From Burkholderiales bacterium (GTDB lineage Bacteria > Pseudomonadota > Gammaproteobacteria > Burkholderiales > Burkholderiaceae_B): a stretch of 64,000 nucleotides of DNA. Below the pieces are notes generated by a model, which searched no databases, had not been told where the DNA came from, and saw only the letters and a program-made list of their open reading frames with translations. The translations under genes were made by a program, and so were the position numbers. The stretch spans positions 86,754 through 150,753 of the forward strand of contig JAJTEM010000005.1 of assembly GCA_021299735.1 (NCBI GenBank). The letters are read 5' to 3'. Below, one piece after another: positions 1-9,490 of this stretch (its first letter is position 1; every line of letters begins with the position of its first letter).

Positions 1-371
1 ACGGTTTGCTGGTTGGCCGTGGCTTGTCCGCACTGATTGATCTTCTTCTTTACTTCATTATTGCAGGCAAGGTCACTGGGCTTCTGGTGCGCGATCAAAT
101 TCTTTTGTGCTGGAGAACTTGGCTTGCATGTGCAATTGTTTATCCGGTTCTTTACCTTCTGCAAACCCCGTTGTGGTCTTTCCAAAGCACACTAATTATT
201 GACGCAGCGTGGCTTGTTTTTGCCTGCAGTGCAGGCGTAGCTCTGCAATTCATCACTCAAGGTTTGTTGTGGTGGCTCAGCGGCAAGCCCGCAAGCATTG
301 AAGTGGTGTTTATCGATTACTTGAAAAGCAAACTCAAGCTTAAAGGAATAAATCGCCTTGAAAACCGATAA
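1..371 (+). CDS. Polysaccharide flippase (Wzx-like), C-terminal part only
   Basis: The reading frame is open to the left edge, so the gene begins outside the window and only about 122 C-terminal residues are seen. They contain three hydrophobic segments (around LLLYFIIAGKV, WLACAIVYPVLYLL and LVFACSAGVALQFI) followed by a short basic tail. This matches the end of a multi-span oligosaccharide-unit translocase, which would flip lipid-linked sugar units across the inner membrane. The family call rests on this membrane pattern and on the two glycosyltransferases that follow. The stop codon overlaps the next gene by 14 bases, which suggests translational coupling. Another polytopic EPS protein, such as a polymerase, cannot be excluded from the tail alone. 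Confidence 0.6.
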   Translation, partial: GLLVGRGLSALIDLLLYFIIAGKVTGLLVRDQILLCWRTWLACAIVYPVLYLLQTPLWSFQSTLIIDAAWLVFACSAGVALQFITQGLLWWLSGKPASIEVVFIDYLKSKLKLKGINRLENR

Positions 372-1572
372 AGTTGCCTACTTGGTTAACCAATACCCAA
401 AAGTAAGCCATACATTTATTCGACGCGAAATACTTGCACTGGAAGCCAAAGGGCTTAAGGTGAGCAGATTTTCAGTTCGTGGCTGGGAAAATGAATTGCC
501 TGATCCAGTTGATGAACAGGAACGTCAAAAAACACGTTACCTTTTACAAGAAGGAATGATGGGTCTCTTAAGTGCGGGTATCAGCGTATTCTTGCAGCGA
601 CCCAAAGTATTCCTGAAAACATTGTGGCTGACTTTGCGCATCAGTATGCGCGCAGATCGCCCATTGCCATTTCATCTTGTTTACTTGTTGGAAGCATGCA
701 AAGCGTTGCAGTGGCTTGAACAGGAAAAAATTGAGCATGTGCATGCACACTTTGGTGCTAATTCCACCACTGTGGCCATGCTGATCCGACTGCTGGGAGG
801 TCCCACCTACAGCTTCACTGTCCACGGCCCTGAAGAATTCGACAAACCGGAATTCATTCACTTGGGACTAAAAGTGCAGCATGCTGCGTTCGTGGTAGCA
901 ATCACTTCCTATTGTAGAAGCCAGATTTTCCGATGGATATCGTATTCACACTGGTACAAAGTAAAAATTGTTCACTGTGGTATTGATGAAAACTTTTACA
1001 GCAACGCCCCTGATACGGTCGTGACAGAACCACGTTTGGTTTGCGTGGGCCGTTTGTGCGAACAGAAAGGGCAACTGATCCTGCTGGAAGCAGCGCAGCG
1101 ACTTCAACAAAAAGGGATTCCATTCCAATTGATACTTGCGGGCGACGGTGAAATGCGTCCCGAGATTGAACGACAGATTGATCAGCGAAATTTGCGACAA
1201 CAGGTTCAAATCACCGGATGGATAAGCAGTATGCAGGTTCGTGATGAGTTGTTGAAGTCCAAGGCTATGGTGTTACCCAGTTTTGGGGAAGGCTTGCCTG
1301 TTGTAATTATGGAAGCGATGGCCTTGAAACGCCCGGTGATCAGTACCTACATCGCAGGCATTCCCGAGCTGGTGGAACATGGCGTCAATGGTTACCTGTG
1401 CCCCTCCGGAGATGTAGAGAAACTGGCCGAATTAATGGAGACCTGCCTGCTAGCCACACCAGATGCACTTGCGCGTATGGGGCAGCAGGCACAACTTGCA
1501 GTGCTGCAACAACACAACATGGCTACAGAAGCCGATAAACTTGCCTCACTTTTTTCCGAGTTCGCACAATGA
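358..1572 (+). CDS. Glycosyltransferase family 4 (GT-B fold), EPS biosynthesis
   Basis: The 404-residue protein resembles retaining GT4 enzymes of the WcaL/exopolysaccharide type. The N-terminal half has the acceptor-side pattern VAYLVNQYPKVSHTFIRREI. The C-terminal half has the nucleotide-sugar binding region, with GRLCEQKGQ, the loop SFGEGLPVVIMEAMALKRPV (the E-x7-E motif) and a following IPELVEHGVNGYL. It should add a sugar to a lipid-linked or growing polysaccharide on the cytoplasmic face. The start is a TTG with an AAGGA ribosome site about 9 bases upstream. The gene overlaps the flippase upstream and the GT2 gene downstream (ATGA), forming a tight operon. The sugar donor cannot be told from sequence. 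Confidence 0.88.
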   Translation: MKTDKVAYLVNQYPKVSHTFIRREILALEAKGLKVSRFSVRGWENELPDPVDEQERQKTRYLLQEGMMGLLSAGISVFLQRPKVFLKTLWLTLRISMRADRPLPFHLVYLLEACKALQWLEQEKIEHVHAHFGANSTTVAMLIRLLGGPTYSFTVHGPEEFDKPEFIHLGLKVQHAAFVVAITSYCRSQIFRWISYSHWYKVKIVHCGIDENFYSNAPDTVVTEPRLVCVGRLCEQKGQLILLEAAQRLQQKGIPFQLILAGDGEMRPEIERQIDQRNLRQQVQITGWISSMQVRDELLKSKAMVLPSFGEGLPVVIMEAMALKRPVISTYIAGIPELVEHGVNGYLCPSGDVEKLAELMETCLLATPDALARMGQQAQLAVLQQHNMATEADKLASLFSEFAQ

Positions 1573-2762
1573 CCGTAATTGGCCTCATCTTGATCGGGTT
1601 AACACTTGTTTTAGGTATCCCTGTAGTTTGGTTTTGTATTCAAATTGCACTTGCTTTGTTGCCTTCGCGTACAGCCAAATTTTCTTTTACTCGTAGCAAA
1701 GTGCGCACTACGGTTTTGATACCTGCGCATAATGAATCAATTCATTTACTGCCAACCTTGCATGCGCTACTGAAGGAAAAAAATGAATTCACTCGCATTT
1801 TGGTTGTGGCTGACAACTGCAACGACGACACCGCTGAAATTTCAAGGCTGGAAGGCGTTGATGTAATTGAGCGAACAAATGCCACCTTGCGCGGAAAAGG
1901 CTATGCACTTGATTTCGGTATTCAACACCTCAAGGCTAATCCACCCGAAGTGCTTGTAGTTCTGGATGCGGATTGCCTGCCAATGCCAGGCTCAATTCAA
2001 GAGATCGCACAACTTGCACAGTCTGTTTCCCGCCCAGTCCAAGCGCTTTACTTAATGGACAACAAGGGTAAGCCCTCATTGAAAGAAAAAATTGCAGCGT
2101 TCGCATGGCTGGTCAAAAATCAGGTCCGCCCCCGCGGTTTGAATCGTATAAATTTACCCTGCCAGCTGACAGGCTCTGGCATGGCCTTTCCATGGAACAC
2201 TCTTCAAAGGGTTTGTTTGGCAACTGGTAGTATTGTTGAAGACATGAAGCTGGGCATGGAATTAACAGCGCAGGGGTATCCACCATTGTTTTCAGAATCC
2301 ACAATTGTGCGCAGTTCATTTCCAGTCAATGAGGAAGGTGTTAAGACACAACGCACTCGTTGGGAACATGGTCATTTGTCAATGCTGCTGAATGAAGGTT
2401 TGCCCAAGCTTTTAGAAGGGGCAAAACGCGGCAATAAATCCCTGTTTTACTTGGCCCTTGACTTGTGTATTCCACCACTGGCGCTATTGGTACTTGGTCT
2501 GTTCACTTGGTCCACTGTTACAGGTATTTTCTGGTTTGCTACGGGTAACTACTTTCCCTTTGCGCTCAGTGCCAGCTATCTTGCTCTGGTTACGCTTGGC
2601 GTTGTTTTGTCATGGTCCAAGTTTGGGCGCACTGTAGTCAATGGCTCCGAATTGTTGCAGGCTCCGCTGTATGTTCTTGGCAAAATTCCGGTGTACACAA
2701 GTTATTTGTTTCGCCGTCAGGCCCAGTGGGTTCGCTCCAAACGAGACGACGAAACAAAGTAA
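1569..2762 (+). CDS. Membrane-anchored glycosyltransferase family 2
   Basis: The 397-residue protein has an N-terminal membrane segment (about residues 5-30), a GT-A catalytic domain and two C-terminal membrane segments (about 295-350). Visible catalytic features are VLIPAHNES at the start of the domain, the metal-binding DADC motif and a QxxRW-type motif read as QRTRWEHG. These mark a processive or lipid-linked sugar transferase of the cellulose/hyaluronan-synthase superfamily. Its start overlaps the GT4 stop codon by four bases, so the two are coupled. It ends 29 bases before the oppositely oriented exported-protein gene. Confidence 0.85.
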   Translation: MTVIGLILIGLTLVLGIPVVWFCIQIALALLPSRTAKFSFTRSKVRTTVLIPAHNESIHLLPTLHALLKEKNEFTRILVVADNCNDDTAEISRLEGVDVIERTNATLRGKGYALDFGIQHLKANPPEVLVVLDADCLPMPGSIQEIAQLAQSVSRPVQALYLMDNKGKPSLKEKIAAFAWLVKNQVRPRGLNRINLPCQLTGSGMAFPWNTLQRVCLATGSIVEDMKLGMELTAQGYPPLFSESTIVRSSFPVNEEGVKTQRTRWEHGHLSMLLNEGLPKLLEGAKRGNKSLFYLALDLCIPPLALLVLGLFTWSTVTGIFWFATGNYFPFALSASYLALVTLGVVLSWSKFGRTVVNGSELLQAPLYVLGKIPVYTSYLFRRQAQWVRSKRDDETK

Positions 2763-2791
2763 TTCCAGCGAGTTTTTCTGGTGCGGTGCAG

Positions 2792-4315
2792 CTATTGAAC
2801 CTGAGTCAGTACGCCGCGAATCTCTGTTTTTGGACCCACACCGCTAACAACTCCCATAATCGGAGTACCGCTGACCGATGGCCAGTAAAACCGGTAAGTT
2901 TCACCATTTGCAAGAGGGCGACTGTTGAATTGTTCCTTGCCTCCACCCCAGAACCGAAGGTAAGCCTTTCCGTTGTTGGTGGCTTCCACCCGAAATTCGT
3001 AAAGCTTGCCAGGTATTGGCTTGGCCCAATCCACGCCAGAGATGGATCGACCCGAGGCATTTTCAGCATATTCCGCTTTGGTGGTATTAGTAAAAACGAC
3101 GCTTTGAGAATATGAGTTAAATGCTGGTGCGACACCCCCTGAAGCACTGCTGCGCCATGGACCTCGCATCGAGAGCATGTTCAACCTGGGTTGTGATGTA
3201 ATTGGTTGCCCCAGCCCATTCACCCAGTCTTTAGCGTAAATGACAGGCCTTAAAGCTGCGCGTATTGTCTGCAAGTCTTTGGCGACAGTGCTGTTCCAGC
3301 CACCTTCATGAAGGTTGAAGTTGGATCCATTTTCTACATAAATGTAAAAAGGTGTTCCTACATTCCTGTCGATAACATAAGCACCATATGTTTTCAAGGT
3401 GTTCACTACTTTTCTCAAAGCAGGGCTTGTAATACTCGCGCTGTCAAAAGAGGGTGGGAGCATCAGCAAAGCACCCGTAGGAATTTGTCCTGAGTTCTGA
3501 GTAAAAGTGCGATCGCCAGAAGTTGCTGGAAAAACATATTGTTCAGTACCTGACATTCCTGTGTATGTGAGTGACATCGCCAAGGCATGGTGATATTGAC
3601 TGGCGCCGTCATTGATCTCGTGCTTGCGGATTAAGCCCGCCATGGGTGGAATACCAGCAGCACGAGCACCTTGAAAGTAATGTGCACCATCACCCCAACC
3701 TCGCCCATCAATTCTTGACCAAGCGTACTGCGTCGCAGTCCAGCGGCCATTGGTATTTTTTAACTGGAAAAACGAATGGATTATTTTTCTTTCAGCATCA
3801 ACGATATCTGCATGACCATCTGACCCACTAGCAGGCACTGTTTCAGAAGGCCATCGTGGAATCGTAATTGAAGGGAAATAAGCTTCAGAATCGGGATCCC
3901 AAACACCTGGCGCACCATCCGGTGGGTACACGGTCATTGGCAAATCAGTCTCTTTCGCAAGGAAAGCTGTCGTGGAATAATTACCGGTAGCCACCAAAGG
4001 ATAGTAGGTCGATTCTGGGATCACAGAGTTTCCCAGAATAACCTTGGTTGGTCGGCTGTTCCACAAAGAATTCACAGAAAATGGGCGGTTGAAAGTGCCA
4101 AACTCGCAGGGGCTTGAAACCACCGACCCAACTGTTGCGGTACTGATCAAGCTGCCAACAGGTGGAGTTGCCGAGCAATAACCACTATTCTGGTTTACCT
4201 CACAAACAGGATCGTATGCTGCAGCAGACAAGGATTGTGTATGAACAGTCAGTGTAAGAGCCAGCAAAATGCTTCCATAAACTAATGACTTCGGATTTGC
4301 TACTTTGTTACGCAT
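2792..4315 (-). CDS. Large exported protein of unknown function beside EPS genes
   Basis: This 507-residue protein begins with a typical Sec signal peptide: basic MRNKVANPK, a hydrophobic stretch of about 15 residues, and likely cleavage after SLSAAA. The mature part is rich in Gly, Ser, Tyr and Trp and has no membrane segment. It contains a Cys pair near the new N-terminus (VCEVNQNSGYC) and a central block with YHHALAMSL followed by a PPSFD/YGAYVIDR pattern. I recall similar patterns in large secreted proteins of unknown function in actinobacteria and other proteobacteria. The C-terminal 120 residues look like a separate beta-rich domain (VVFTNTTKAEYAEN onward). Its place beside the polysaccharide genes suggests, but does not prove, a role in surface polysaccharide binding or processing. 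Confidence 0.75.
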   Translation of the reverse strand: MRNKVANPKSLVYGSILLALTLTVHTQSLSAAAYDPVCEVNQNSGYCSATPPVGSLISTATVGSVVSSPCEFGTFNRPFSVNSLWNSRPTKVILGNSVIPESTYYPLVATGNYSTTAFLAKETDLPMTVYPPDGAPGVWDPDSEAYFPSITIPRWPSETVPASGSDGHADIVDAERKIIHSFFQLKNTNGRWTATQYAWSRIDGRGWGDGAHYFQGARAAGIPPMAGLIRKHEINDGASQYHHALAMSLTYTGMSGTEQYVFPATSGDRTFTQNSGQIPTGALLMLPPSFDSASITSPALRKVVNTLKTYGAYVIDRNVGTPFYIYVENGSNFNLHEGGWNSTVAKDLQTIRAALRPVIYAKDWVNGLGQPITSQPRLNMLSMRGPWRSSASGGVAPAFNSYSQSVVFTNTTKAEYAENASGRSISGVDWAKPIPGKLYEFRVEATNNGKAYLRFWGGGKEQFNSRPLANGETYRFYWPSVSGTPIMGVVSGVGPKTEIRGVLTQVQ

Positions 4316-4563
4316 ATATGGATTCCGTTCAATGCTGATTTGGTTGGAAAATCACCCTGCGCTTGGACTACGCAGGAACCACCCACAACTAAACCATTGA
4401 TCTGAATCGAAAAATGGTATTGGGCATTAGCACTTTAGCGACGAAATTGCGCAACAAAAGAATTAGGACACCTTGAATTCGGTCCGATATCATTCATTAA
4501 AAATTGTTTTTTATAGGTAGGATTAATATTCTTTTCTGAAGTTTAATTCTTTATAAATCATAT

Positions 4564-5235
4564 TTAATTCAATGAATCGAATACTTCGAACTCGGTATCG
4601 ATGTGTCCAGGCAACACCAAACGAACGGTGTCTCCATGCGTGAGTGAACCCACCCCCTCGGGCGTTCCTGTGAAAATAATGTCCCCCTCTTGCAAGGTAA
4701 ATACTTCGCTTAAATAACGAACGATAAACGGAATAGGGAAAAGCATTTTCCGGATGTCTCCCCGCTGGCGAACTTGTCCATTCAAGTGCATTTCAAATTC
4801 AATACAGGTTGGATTCTGAATATGTTCAGCTGAAACAAACGGACTTACCGTTGCGGCACAATCAAACCCTTTGGCGATAGCCCATGGCAAACCGCCCTTC
4901 TTCGCCGTGGCTTGCAAATCTCGAGCAGTTAGGTCCAGGCCGAGACCGTACCCTGCAATGTGTTTGAGCGCCTTGTCTTCAGTAATGTTTTTGCCACCTT
5001 GCCCAATCAGCAAAACCAACTCGGCCTCGTAGTGAACGTCGCTGGAATGTTTGGGCAACACGATCGGTGTACCCGGAAGATGCAACGCTGAAGTGGGTTT
5101 AATAAAAACCACTGGGTCCTCTTCGGGACGATTGCCCAACTCGGCAATGTGGGCCGCGTAATTTCTACCAATACAAAAGATGTTGCGAACCTGAACAGCT
5201 TCGGTTTGCTGAGCTTGAAGGGCAATGTGCGGCAT
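4564..5235 (-). CDS. Fumarylacetoacetate hydrolase (FAH) family protein
   Basis: The 223-residue protein matches the short FAH/2-hydroxyhepta-diene-dioate isomerase type. It has the signature IFCIGRNYAAHIAELGN near the N-terminus, the metal-ligand region HYEAELVLLIG, the active-site block GLDLTARDLQ, and the closing DIIFTGTPEGVG. Members bind Mg or Mn and cleave or decarboxylate beta-dicarbonyl acids; the substrate here is unknown. The frame stays open upstream to 5412, but that extension overlaps the acyltransferase gene and lacks family similarity, so I chose ATG 5235 (MPHIALQ). It lies 46 bases after the acyltransferase on the same strand and may share its transcript. Confidence 0.88.
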   Translation of the reverse strand: MPHIALQAQQTEAVQVRNIFCIGRNYAAHIAELGNRPEEDPVVFIKPTSALHLPGTPIVLPKHSSDVHYEAELVLLIGQGGKNITEDKALKHIAGYGLGLDLTARDLQATAKKGGLPWAIAKGFDCAATVSPFVSAEHIQNPTCIEFEMHLNGQVRQRGDIRKMLFPIPFIVRYLSEVFTLQEGDIIFTGTPEGVGSLTHGDTVRLVLPGHIDTEFEVFDSLN

Positions 5236-5281
5236 TTGAGTCCTTTGGAACAAATAAGTGCTGCAATACGACGCTTGAATC

Positions 5282-6301
5282 TCAGGCCATATTGGAGTGC
5301 ACGGGTGTTGGCGCCTGCAGTGCGTGAGGTTTTTTGGGCGCCTTGCCCAAAAATAGAACACCAAGCAAACTGAAGCGAGCCAATATTTTTTCAATAATGA
5401 TTGGGCCGACAATTCCTGCTGTCAAGGAAACGATAAAAATTTGCTCCACGTGAACCATTCCAAGCTTGCCGAAAAGAATCCTTGCAAAAGCAGTAAAAAA
5501 CACATGAAACAAATAAATGGAATATGAAAACGCACCAATGCGGGCCAATAGCTTTGATTTCAGTCCTAGTGCCAGCAAGGTTATGCAGGCAGCAAAACCA
5601 ATCAGTAATGCGGGTAAAGTGCGCGGCTCCCACATCGGCAGTATATTGATATACGTCAGGGCGAACAGAGCAACCATCGGCAACAAGGCTACCAACGCTA
5701 ATGGTCGATTTGGTATTGTAATCAGGTTGTATCGTTGAACACCCATGCCCGCCAAGAAAAATGGGGTCAGATAAATGAAGCCTGAGAATGAGAAATATGG
5801 CCAAGTAATGGGCATGCAATAAAGCATAGCCGATACGAAAAGCACAATCGCCCAGGTTTTGTAATTGTTTAGAAACTTTACCTTTTCCAGAATAGTGACC
5901 AGGATAAAGACCATAAACAGCGATTCCACAAACCAGTAATGTGCAACCGGGATAATGTGAAGGAGAAACCAACTGTCAACAACGGGCTTATCACCCGAAA
6001 TAAACTGCTGAAGCAGCTCAAAAACCGTTCCCACAGTTAGCATGGGTAGCAAAAGTCGCCTGGCTTTTTTTTGCAGAAAATTAACTGCATTGGTTTGGCA
6101 GGGTTTATACGCATAAACAATGCCAGACAGAAAAGTGAACAAAGGCATGCGCAGGTAACTTAGCAGATCGCTTATGGTTCGGTAAAACCCGTCAGCAATT
6201 TTCAAACCGTTGGTTTGATCTGACCCAATCACGTGATATGCAACCAGCAACATGCACGCCAAGCCACGCAAGGTGTTAATTCTAAATTGCTCGTCTTTCA
6301 A
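5282..6301 (-). CDS. Acyltransferase-3 family membrane protein
   Basis: The 339-residue polytopic protein has about ten hydrophobic spans and the family hallmark near its N-terminus, FRINTLRGLACMLLVAYHV, where the Arg and the His are the conserved catalytic-site pair. A second signature is LRMPLFTFLSGIVYAY. Such OafA/ExoZ-type enzymes transfer acetyl or succinyl groups onto sugars at the cytoplasmic membrane. Being next to the EPS locus, it probably decorates the polysaccharide or lipopolysaccharide. The start codon is ATG with little visible ribosome site. Confidence 0.85.
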   Translation of the reverse strand: MKDEQFRINTLRGLACMLLVAYHVIGSDQTNGLKIADGFYRTISDLLSYLRMPLFTFLSGIVYAYKPCQTNAVNFLQKKARRLLLPMLTVGTVFELLQQFISGDKPVVDSWFLLHIIPVAHYWFVESLFMVFILVTILEKVKFLNNYKTWAIVLFVSAMLYCMPITWPYFSFSGFIYLTPFFLAGMGVQRYNLITIPNRPLALVALLPMVALFALTYINILPMWEPRTLPALLIGFAACITLLALGLKSKLLARIGAFSYSIYLFHVFFTAFARILFGKLGMVHVEQIFIVSLTAGIVGPIIIEKILARFSLLGVLFLGKAPKKPHALQAPTPVHSNMA

Positions 6302-6601
6302 ATTGAACCCTGTCTTAAATGATCATGTTTTCAAAATATTCTGACGGCAAAAATTGTGATCAACAAATAAACCGTTGAGTCACCACCTAATGCAGGTATG
6401 CACGCCATCGCCTCAGGATGTCAATCGCTAAAAGATTAAAGTCGAATTTTGAACATACCGATATTCACTGCGGTTACGGTGAGGCTGTTGTTTAAGTATT
6501 GAGCTGAGCAACTGCTTGCATATTAACGTGGAACTTATTCGAATCTAGAATTCACCCAATGTCGGTATTTTTACGTGCTCAGTGCCTTATTGAAAAAAGA
6601 T
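6302..6601. other. Intergenic region, no gene recognised
   Basis: About 300 bases separate the divergently transcribed acyltransferase and the 316-residue unknown gene. Promoters for both must lie here. I see no convincing -35/-10 pair, operator palindrome or RNA gene. Confidence 0.5.
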
Positions 6602-7552
6602 ATGAATTTTTTCACGCCTCCCAATACACCTCCACGTGCACCTTCAGCGGCGGCAGCCCAAATTCCGGTTGCTGAGGGACTTAGTACACCCCGACATGGG
6701 CCCACCACACCCTTGGCACACGCGGCCCACAACCTGGGAAGGCTGTTCACCGAAAATTCTGGATCGCCAGCTGCGCGCGCAACAGGCCCAATTACAGCGG
6801 GCACACCAGGCAGGGTTTCAACAGTTCAAGACCCATCGAGCCGGCAAACGAATGACATCCATGTTTTTCCCAAAGGACTCACAACCTACCGGGGTGACAA
6901 CTCTTTTAAGCCTAATGAAGCGAGGACTTACCGCGCACAATTTTTTACGCTTGAAAAACAGGTCGCCCAAAACCAGTACGGCAAACTGGTTCTCCAGTTC
7001 AAGTTACAGAAGGACATCAAGGTGCTGCGACTGGACAAAAATGCGGAAGGTTTTCATCACTGGCTCAAGAATACCAAGCAATTCAAAAAAGGCGACAAAG
7101 ACATTCTGTACAACAACTTTGGGTACCCGAAAAACAGCCCGGAAAATGCTGGCTCGAGCGAAGCGCCTAGAGCCAGATTTTCACAGGGTGAGCAAGACCG
7201 CACCATGCTCAGGATGATTCAGTGTTACGCCCAGGATACTGGCCAACAAATTGATGGCTATTACAACAGCACCATGCCCAACGGCGCACTGGGCAACCTG
7301 AAAACAGAAGCAGGTAAGGCCCCCCTATTTCATGCGGAGTTGGCTGTGTTTGACGGCAGTGTGTTTGGGCAACCTAAAATGGACATCCGTTTAAGTGCTG
7401 ACGATATACAATCGCTGAATCATGATGCCAAACGCATCAAACTGGAAGCGGAAGCCCGGGAGGCAAGGCGTAACAGCAAAAAGCTGCGTTTAGATGAAGG
7501 AAAAAACCCAAGCAAGGTTTTGCCAGCTTGGGTAAATTTCGATAAAACTTAA
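6602..7552 (+). CDS. Unknown protein with ADP-ribosyltransferase-like pattern and basic tail
   Basis: I do not recognise a named family. From ATG 6602 the protein has 316 residues. Residues 1-85 are a Pro/Ala/Ser/Thr-rich, probably disordered leader. Residues 86-265 look like one folded domain: TTYRGDN (Arg97), [14 protein letters not shown] (114-127) and FHAELAVFD (Glu245) have the spacing of the R / S-T-S-like / E elements of ADP-ribosyltransferase folds. That assignment is inference. Residues 277-298 hold two clusters of Lys/Arg about ten residues apart, resembling a bipartite nuclear localisation signal. A GTG at 6575 is an alternative start, but ATG 6602 begins a leader like those of the other unknown genes here. 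Its stop overlaps the stop of ssb, which converges on it. Confidence 0.7.
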   Translation: MNFFTPPNTPPRAPSAAAAQIPVAEGLSTPRHGPTTPLAHAAHNLGRLFTENSGSPAARATGPITAGTPGRVSTVQDPSSRQTNDIHVFPKGLTTYRGDNSFKPNEARTYRAQFFTLEKQVAQNQYGKLVLQFKLQKDIKVLRLDKNAEGFHHWLKNTKQFKKGDKDILYNNFGYPKNSPENAGSSEAPRARFSQGEQDRTMLRMIQCYAQDTGQQIDGYYNSTMPNGALGNLKTEAGKAPLFHAELAVFDGSVFGQPKMDIRLSADDIQSLNHDAKRIKLEAEAREARRNSKKLRLDEGKNPSKVLPAWVNFDKT

Positions 7553-8040
7553 AAAGGAATGTCATCATCCAGGTCGGCAACGCTTTGCGGGGCCGAGCGC
7601 TGCGCCGATGGGGCAGATGAGCGCATGCTTGCAGCAGGGCTACGACTGGGCGCTGGCGACTGGTCGAAATCATCACCACCAGCCATGGAAGCGCCACCGC
7701 CCCCTTCACGACCACCCAAGAGTTGCATTTGGTCAGCAATAATTTCGGTGGTGTACTTGTCTACACCCGACTGGTCTTGCCACTTGCGTGTTTTCAAGCG
7801 CCCTTCAATATAAACAGAGCGGCCTTTTTTGCAGTATTCACCAGCAATTTCAGCCAAGCGACCGTAAATAACCACCCGGTGCCATTCTGTTTCTTCGCGC
7901 TTTTCACCAGTGTTTTTGTCTTTCCAGCTGCTAGAGGTGGCCAGGGCCAAATTCACCACAGCGCCGCCATCGGGCAGGTAGCGTACGTCGGGGTCTTTGC
8001 CCAAATTACCAACCAGAATTACCTTGTTTACTGAGGCCAT
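7549..8040 (-). CDS. ssb: Single-stranded DNA-binding protein
   Basis: The 163-residue protein has the OB-fold core with [20 protein letters not shown] and the region [16 protein letters not shown], followed by a Gly/Ser/Pro-rich linker. It ends in the acidic tip DDDIPF that recruits replication and repair proteins. It coats single-stranded DNA in replication, recombination and repair. Length and layout match bacterial SSB homotetramers. It lies 68 bases downstream of the MFS gene, with uvrA beyond that, an arrangement often seen in Burkholderiales. Confidence 0.97.
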   Translation of the reverse strand: MASVNKVILVGNLGKDPDVRYLPDGGAVVNLALATSSSWKDKNTGEKREETEWHRVVIYGRLAEIAGEYCKKGRSVYIEGRLKTRKWQDQSGVDKYTTEIIADQMQLLGGREGGGGASMAGGDDFDQSPAPSRSPAASMRSSAPSAQRSAPQSVADLDDDIPF

Positions 8041-8108
8041 GGAATGAATTGCTCCTTAAATTCTTGAAACGTGTATTGAAATGCATTGAAGCGAAAATGC
8101 TCGGGCGA

Positions 8109-9389
8109 CTACTGCATTTGGCTTATTGAGCCATCGACGGGTTCTTGTTGCGAAGCCGATGGCAGTGCTCGTGGGGGCAAAGCTTTGATGCCCATGGCCA
8201 ACAAAAACCAAGACACCACCAGCAACAGCACGCATTCGAATACACCTTGCGCCCCCAAGTGGCGAAGTGCCAGGCCACCCAAGGCGCCACCGGCAAAAAG
8301 CCCCAATGCCTGAGAGGTATTATATACACCCAAAGCCAGCCCTCGGTGGCTGAGCGGTGCCACTCGTGACACCCACGAGGGAAGGGTAGCCTCCAGCAAA
8401 TTAAAGCCGACGAAGTAGGCCAATAGCAATAAAACCAGTACCCAACCATGGTTAGAGAACAGCACGAAACCCAATAGCACCAACCCCATCAGCCCGATTG
8501 AACCCAGTTTGATCTGTTTGGTTTTTGCTTTTTTCTCGGACCAAACCATCAGCGGCACCATGAGCACGAATGAACCCAGCACCACTGGCAAATAAACCTT
8601 CCAGTGCTCAGCCAGCGGCAAATCAAGCCCACTGAGCAATAAACTGGGTACCACAACAAAAAGGGACATTTGCGTTAAATGCAAGGTAAAAATTCCCAGA
8701 TTCAGGCGCAAGAGGTCGGGCTGGGTGAGCACACCCCAAGCATCCGCGAAACTGCCTTTGAGTTTGGCCTGCTGATCCGCCAAATTCGGGGTGGGCAGCA
8801 GCCAAATCACCACGGCAACGCCCAGAATACTGAGCACACCCGTAATGCCAAACAAACCGCCAAGCCCGAAAAATTTATATAACACAGGCGAAAATACAAG
8901 CGACAGGGCAAAGGTAATTCCAATAGAAGCACCGATCATGGCCATGCCTTTGGAACGCACCTCATCCCGGGTTACATCAGCCAACAAGGCCGATAATGCT
9001 GCTGAAATGGCACCAGCGCCCTGCAGGGCACGGGCCCAAACCAACTGCTCAACCGTTTCAGCCACATAGCCCAGCCAACAACCCGCAGCAAACAGCAACA
9101 GGCCACCAATAATGATTGGCTTTCTGCCAATTTTGTCGGAAGCCCAACCCAATGGAATTTGCATGCAGGCCTGGGCAAGCCCATAAATACCCATGGCCAA
9201 GCCAACCAGGCTTAAATTATCCCCACCCGGCATACCCGCCGCATGCAAGGAAAATACCGGAAGAATCATGAACATGCCAAACATACGCAGCGCATAAATG
9301 CTGGCCAGCCACCCTGCAGCATTGCGCTCGGCGGGCAACATTTTGAAAGCATCGGGGGCAGCACTTGGGCTTGCGGACTTACGGCTCAT
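8109..9389 (-). CDS. Major facilitator superfamily transporter
   Basis: The 426-residue protein shows about twelve hydrophobic spans in two halves. The conserved MFS loop 2-3 motif is seen as GWASDKIGRKPII, and its partner near the middle is degenerate (KKAKTKQ). Members of this subgroup are proton-driven drug or sugar efflux pumps, but the substrate is not predictable. A hydrophilic tail (PSASQQEPVDGSISQ) follows the last span. It is divergent from uvrA and upstream of ssb; this linkage is common in the order and does not imply a repair role. Confidence 0.88.
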   Translation of the reverse strand: MSRKSASPSAAPDAFKMLPAERNAAGWLASIYALRMFGMFMILPVFSLHAAGMPGGDNLSLVGLAMGIYGLAQACMQIPLGWASDKIGRKPIIIGGLLLFAAGCWLGYVAETVEQLVWARALQGAGAISAALSALLADVTRDEVRSKGMAMIGASIGITFALSLVFSPVLYKFFGLGGLFGITGVLSILGVAVVIWLLPTPNLADQQAKLKGSFADAWGVLTQPDLLRLNLGIFTLHLTQMSLFVVVPSLLLSGLDLPLAEHWKVYLPVVLGSFVLMVPLMVWSEKKAKTKQIKLGSIGLMGLVLLGFVLFSNHGWVLVLLLLAYFVGFNLLEATLPSWVSRVAPLSHRGLALGVYNTSQALGLFAGGALGGLALRHLGAQGVFECVLLLVVSWFLLAMGIKALPPRALPSASQQEPVDGSISQMQ

Positions 9390-9490
9390 GTTTGTTGAAT
9401 TTCAAGGGCTTGAACAACCCGTGTAGATGTCTTGTTGCGGGAAACCGTCTATAGTATCAGGTTGGCCGCTGATTCCATTTGCTGTACCGC

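Noticed and set aside
9390..9490. LexA (SOS) box upstream of uvrA
   Set aside because: No CTGT-N8-ACAG or close variant was found by eye in the uvrA/MFS gap.
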